Source: Clostridia bacterium
GTDB taxonomy: Bacteria; Bacillota; Clostridia; Lutisporales; Lutisporaceae
DNA length: 7,340 bases
Direction of reading: 5' to 3'
Assembly: GCA_029256365.1 (NCBI GenBank)
Contig: JAQSYB010000096.1
Span: 1 to 7,340, forward strand
Shown here: positions 6,445-7,340 of the stretch, in pieces
Layout of the letters: every line of letters starts with the position of its first letter
How positions within the stretch are numbered: position 1 is the stretch's first letter
Made by a program: the position numbers and the translations under genes
The notes under the pieces: generated by a model
Seen by the model: the letters and a program-made list of their open reading frames with translations, nothing else
Databases searched by the model: none
Told to the model about the DNA's origin: nothing

Positions 6445-6527
6445 GCGGATTTGGCGGAATGGCAGACGCGCTAGACTTAGGATCTAGTGTCAACGACGTG
6501 GAGGTTCAAGTCCTCTAATCCGCACCA
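6445..6527 (+). tRNA. tRNA-Leu(TAG)
   Basis: An 83-base class II tRNA with a long variable arm. Acceptor GCGGATT/AATCCGC, anticodon stem CTAGA/TCTAG with loop CTTAGGA (TAG at 6478-6480), T-stem GGAGG/CCTCT with one wobble, discriminator A and encoded CCA. Reads CUN-type leucine codons, mainly CUA. Confidence 0.97.
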
Positions 6528-6553
6528 TTTTTTTTTACAAGAGGAAGATATAC

Positions 6554-6628
6554 GCGGATGTAACTCAGTGGTAGAGTGTCACCTTGCCAAGGTGAAAGTC
6601 GCGAGTTCGAATCTCGTCTTCCGCTCCA
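6554..6628 (+). tRNA. tRNA-Gly(GCC) with an acceptor-stem mismatch
   Basis: D-stem ACTC/GAGT, anticodon stem TCACC/GGTGA with loop TTGCCAA (GCC at 6586-6588), T-stem GCGAG/CTCGT with one wobble, discriminator T and encoded CCA. The acceptor is GCGGATG against CTTCCGC: six pairs form, but position 6 (T6559) faces T67 (6619), a U-U mismatch. A GCGGAAG 5' strand would pair perfectly, so a single A-to-T change would explain it. The remainder is intact and probably functional. Confidence 0.95.
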
Positions 6629-6630
6629 CT

Positions 6631-6660
6631 ATCCAAATTTATTTGGATTTTTTCTTTTTT
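6631..6660 (+). terminator. Terminator-like hairpin inside the tRNA cluster
   Basis: ATCCAAAT (6631-6638) pairs with ATTTGGAT (6641-6648), followed by two runs of six T (6648-6653, 6655-6660). The stem has only two G-C pairs and a tight loop, but the T tract is strong. It would end, fully or partly, the transcript of the first seven tRNA genes. Confidence 0.6.
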
Positions 6661-6702
6661 ATACATATATTTTCTATTTATGGCTAAAATAGAAAGAAAC
6701 AT

Positions 6703-6779
6703 GCGCCTGTAGCTCAGTTGGATAGAGCAACGGACTTCTAATCCGTGTGCCAGGGGTTCGACTCCCTTCAGGCGCACCA
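6703..6779 (+). tRNA. tRNA-Arg(TCT), copy 2
   Basis: Base-for-base identical to the tRNA at 6090-6166 (anticodon TCT at 6737-6739; encoded CCA). The identity extends six bases upstream (AAACAT) and one downstream, 84 bases in all, pointing to a recent duplication or gene conversion. It lies beyond the internal terminator. The only promoter candidate before it is weak (TTGGAT at 6643, 17 bases, TATATT at 6666), and an AT-rich hairpin (6671-6679 with 6687-6695) precedes it. Confidence 0.98.
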
Positions 6780-6798
6780 TTTATTTTTTGGTGCAATA

Positions 6799-6827
6799 TT
6801 GACTTCATGTACAATGATTTATATAAT
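6799..6827 (+). promoter_or_regulatory. Promoter of tRNA-Arg(TCG)
   Basis: TTGACT (6799-6804, five of six), 17 bases, perfect TATAAT (6822-6827). Expected start is near 6834, only about seven bases before the mature tRNA 5' end, so the last gene of the cluster can be made as its own unit. Confidence 0.88.
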
Positions 6828-6840
6828 AGAAATGAAATAT

Positions 6841-6917
6841 GCGCTCTTAGCTCAGCTGGATAGAGTTGCTGACTTCGAATCAGTCGGTCGGGGGTTCGAA
6901 TCCCTCAGGGCGCACCA
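6841..6917 (+). tRNA. tRNA-Arg(TCG)
   Basis: Acceptor GCGCTCT/AGGGCGC (one T-G wobble), D-stem GCTC/GAGT, anticodon stem GCTGA/TCAGT with loop CTTCGAA (TCG at 6875-6877), T-stem GGGGG/CCCTC with one wobble, discriminator A and encoded CCA. Reads CGA and probably CGG. It has its own promoter and is followed 13 bases later by a terminator. Confidence 0.97.
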
Positions 6918-6930
6918 TAATGATATCAAT

Positions 6931-6966
6931 AGCTCCACAGTTATTAACTGTGGAGCTTATTTTATT
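6931..6966 (+). terminator. Rho-independent terminator of the tRNA cluster
   Basis: A perfect 12-bp stem (6931-6942 with 6946-6957, core AGCTCCACAG/CTGTGGAGCT) with a 3-base loop, then TTATTTTATT. The T tract is interrupted but the stem is strong. Confidence 0.85.
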
Positions 6967-7050
6967 GGCTCTTTGTAAATAGTTGGGGTATAAGTATCAG
7001 AAATTTTAATTCATAAATAATATTGAAAATACCTTTTATCCATAATTAGA

Positions 7051-7074
7051 GACATATCGCAAGGGCGCAATGTC
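7051..7074 (+). other. Compact hairpin in the spacer after the tRNA cluster
   Basis: GACAT (7051-7055) pairs with ATGTC (7070-7074), and CGC (7058-7060) with GCG (7065-7067), around an AAGG loop and a 2x2 internal loop. Its 3' arm contains the ATG of the small ORF at 7070. Two further small dyads follow: CAAG/CTTG at 7077-7093 and an 8-bp palindrome around 7096-7112. No known RNA family was recognised. Apart from these dyads and the small ORF, the spacer 6967-7207 shows nothing I can name. Confidence 0.35.
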
Positions 7075-7183
7075 GCCAAGATTTGAAGGCTTGAAGATAT
7101 TTTCTGAAAATATAATAGCTGCCTTATTGAAAAAAGCTGAGGACGGAACAAGTTATATACGGAGCTATTATGAATCCACATAA
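7070..7183 (+). CDS. Possible 37-residue ORF, unknown; perhaps a gene remnant
   Basis: An open frame of 37 codons starting MSPRFEGLKIF and ending in IRSYYEST. The frame stays open upstream of the ATG back to a TAA near 7043. The composition looks protein-like for an AT-rich genome (charged and hydrophobic residues alternate, for example IIAALLKKAEDG). Only a weak AAGGG (7061-7065) lies before the ATG, and both are inside the hairpin at 7051-7074. No family was recognised. It could be a real small protein, the tail of a decayed gene, or chance. Confidence 0.25.
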   Translation: MSPRFEGLKIFSENIIAALLKKAEDGTSYIRSYYEST

Positions 7184-7207
7184 ATTCAAATATTTTACAA
7201 AAACTTA

Positions 7208-7239
7208 TTGACAACAAACACTCGTTGGTATAATATAAT
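7208..7239 (+). promoter_or_regulatory. Promoter of the last gene, overlapped by a palindrome
   Basis: A perfect TTGACA (7208-7213) is followed by two perfect TATAAT hexamers, at 7229-7234 (15-base spacing) and 7234-7239 (20-base spacing). Between them lies a four-of-six TAATAT (7231-7236) at the ideal 17. Which -10 is used cannot be told by eye. The spacer and -10 lie inside the inverted repeat 7213-7264, so a protein bound there would block or remodel this promoter. Confidence 0.6.
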
Positions 7240-7264
7240 TGTATTATACCAACGAGTGTTTGTT
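7213..7264. repeat. Perfect inverted repeat with 23-bp arms, candidate operator
   Basis: Positions 7213-7235 are exactly complementary to 7242-7264, leaving a 6-base centre (TAATTG). It begins at the last base of the -35 hexamer, covers the -10 region and reaches past the expected start site. Likely roles are an operator for a dimeric or tetrameric repressor or, in read-through RNA, a very stable hairpin. The core half-site is CGTTGGTATAAT. Confidence 0.85.
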
Positions 7265-7291
7265 TATATTAAATGTAAGGAGGTTTATTAA

Positions 7292-7340
7292 ATGAAAAGA
7301 GTATTAATTGTTTTAGCAATATTATTGATAATTGCTTTAT
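7292..7340 (+). CDS. 5' end of a secreted or membrane protein gene (cut by the window edge)
   Basis: Sixteen codons are visible: MKRVLIVLAILLIIAL, a two-lysine/arginine N-terminus followed by an unbroken hydrophobic stretch, as in a signal peptide or N-terminal membrane anchor. The start is well supported by a consensus AAGGAGG (7277-7283) eight bases upstream and by the promoter at 7208. The palindrome over that promoter suggests tight regulation. Family cannot be told from this fragment. Confidence 0.8.
   Translation, partial: MKRVLIVLAILLIIAL

Noticed and set aside
6487..6978. ORFs of 66, 71 and 77 codons on both strands over the tRNA genes
   Set aside because: All read through tRNA-Leu, Gly or Arg genes; the apparent similarity between them is shared tRNA sequence, not protein homology.
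7011..7217. Minus-strand ORF of 68 codons in the right spacer
   Set aside because: No ribosome binding site; it overlaps the promoter of the last gene and the hairpins; composition resembles random AT-rich translation.
7242..7271. A divergent promoter on the minus strand from the symmetrical TATAAT of the palindrome
   Set aside because: No -35-like hexamer lies at a suitable distance on that strand; the -10 match is a by-product of the symmetry.

Overview
The window is a low-GC chromosomal segment most consistent with a spore-forming member of the Clostridia (Firmicutes). The evidence is AT-rich spacers, strong AGGAGG-type ribosome binding sites, a cell-wall amidase carrying copper-amine-oxidase-like N-terminal repeats, a GerM-type sporulation lipoprotein, and the gene order gerM-rph-rdgB, which is also known from Bacillus subtilis (gerM-rph-ysnA). 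The genus cannot be fixed from the sequence alone.

Layout. Positions 1-403 hold no protein gene. They contain a dispersed-type imperfect palindrome (30-91), an AT-only inverted repeat (197-222), a candidate promoter (240-268) and a leader predicted to fold into two adjacent stems (281-385). Positions 404-2986 encode a large secreted N-acetylmuramoyl-L-alanine amidase that ends in a strong terminator (2997-3024). Positions 3143-4192 encode a lipoprotein with two GerMN domains, followed by a weaker terminator. Positions 4344-5114 (rph, RNase PH) and 5089-5682 (rdgB, XTP/dITP pyrophosphatase) overlap by 26 bases and form a two-gene operon closed by a long hairpin terminator (5705-5741).

Positions 5683-6006 contain no protein gene. 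They carry two consensus sigma-A promoters in tandem (-10 elements at 5869 and 5972), with a small hairpin and a boxA-like sequence between them. These drive a cluster of tRNA genes: Gly(TCC), Arg(TCT), His(GTG), Gln(TTG), Lys(TTT), Leu(TAG), Gly(GCC), then a terminator-like hairpin, Arg(TCT) again (identical copy), and Arg(TCG). The last gene has its own perfect-spacing promoter and is followed by a terminator (6931-6966). All nine tRNA genes encode the 3' CCA.

Positions 6967-7291 are mostly non-coding. They contain a compact hairpin, a possible 37-codon ORF (7070-7183) of unknown meaning, and a perfect 23-bp-arm inverted repeat (7213-7264) lying on the promoter of the last gene. Only the first 16 codons of that gene (from 7292) are in the window; they encode a hydrophobic signal or anchor sequence.

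Functionally the left half combines envelope remodelling and sporulation (amidase, GerM) with RNA and nucleotide housekeeping (tRNA 3' maturation by RNase PH, nucleotide-pool cleaning by RdgB); the right half is a translation-supply tRNA cluster. Most of the window is ordinary conserved chromosome. I saw no defence system, prophage, CRISPR array or insertion sequence. The least explained signals are the large palindrome at 7213-7264, the folded leader before the amidase, the U-U mismatch in tRNA-Gly(GCC), and the hairpin plus small ORF at 7051-7183.
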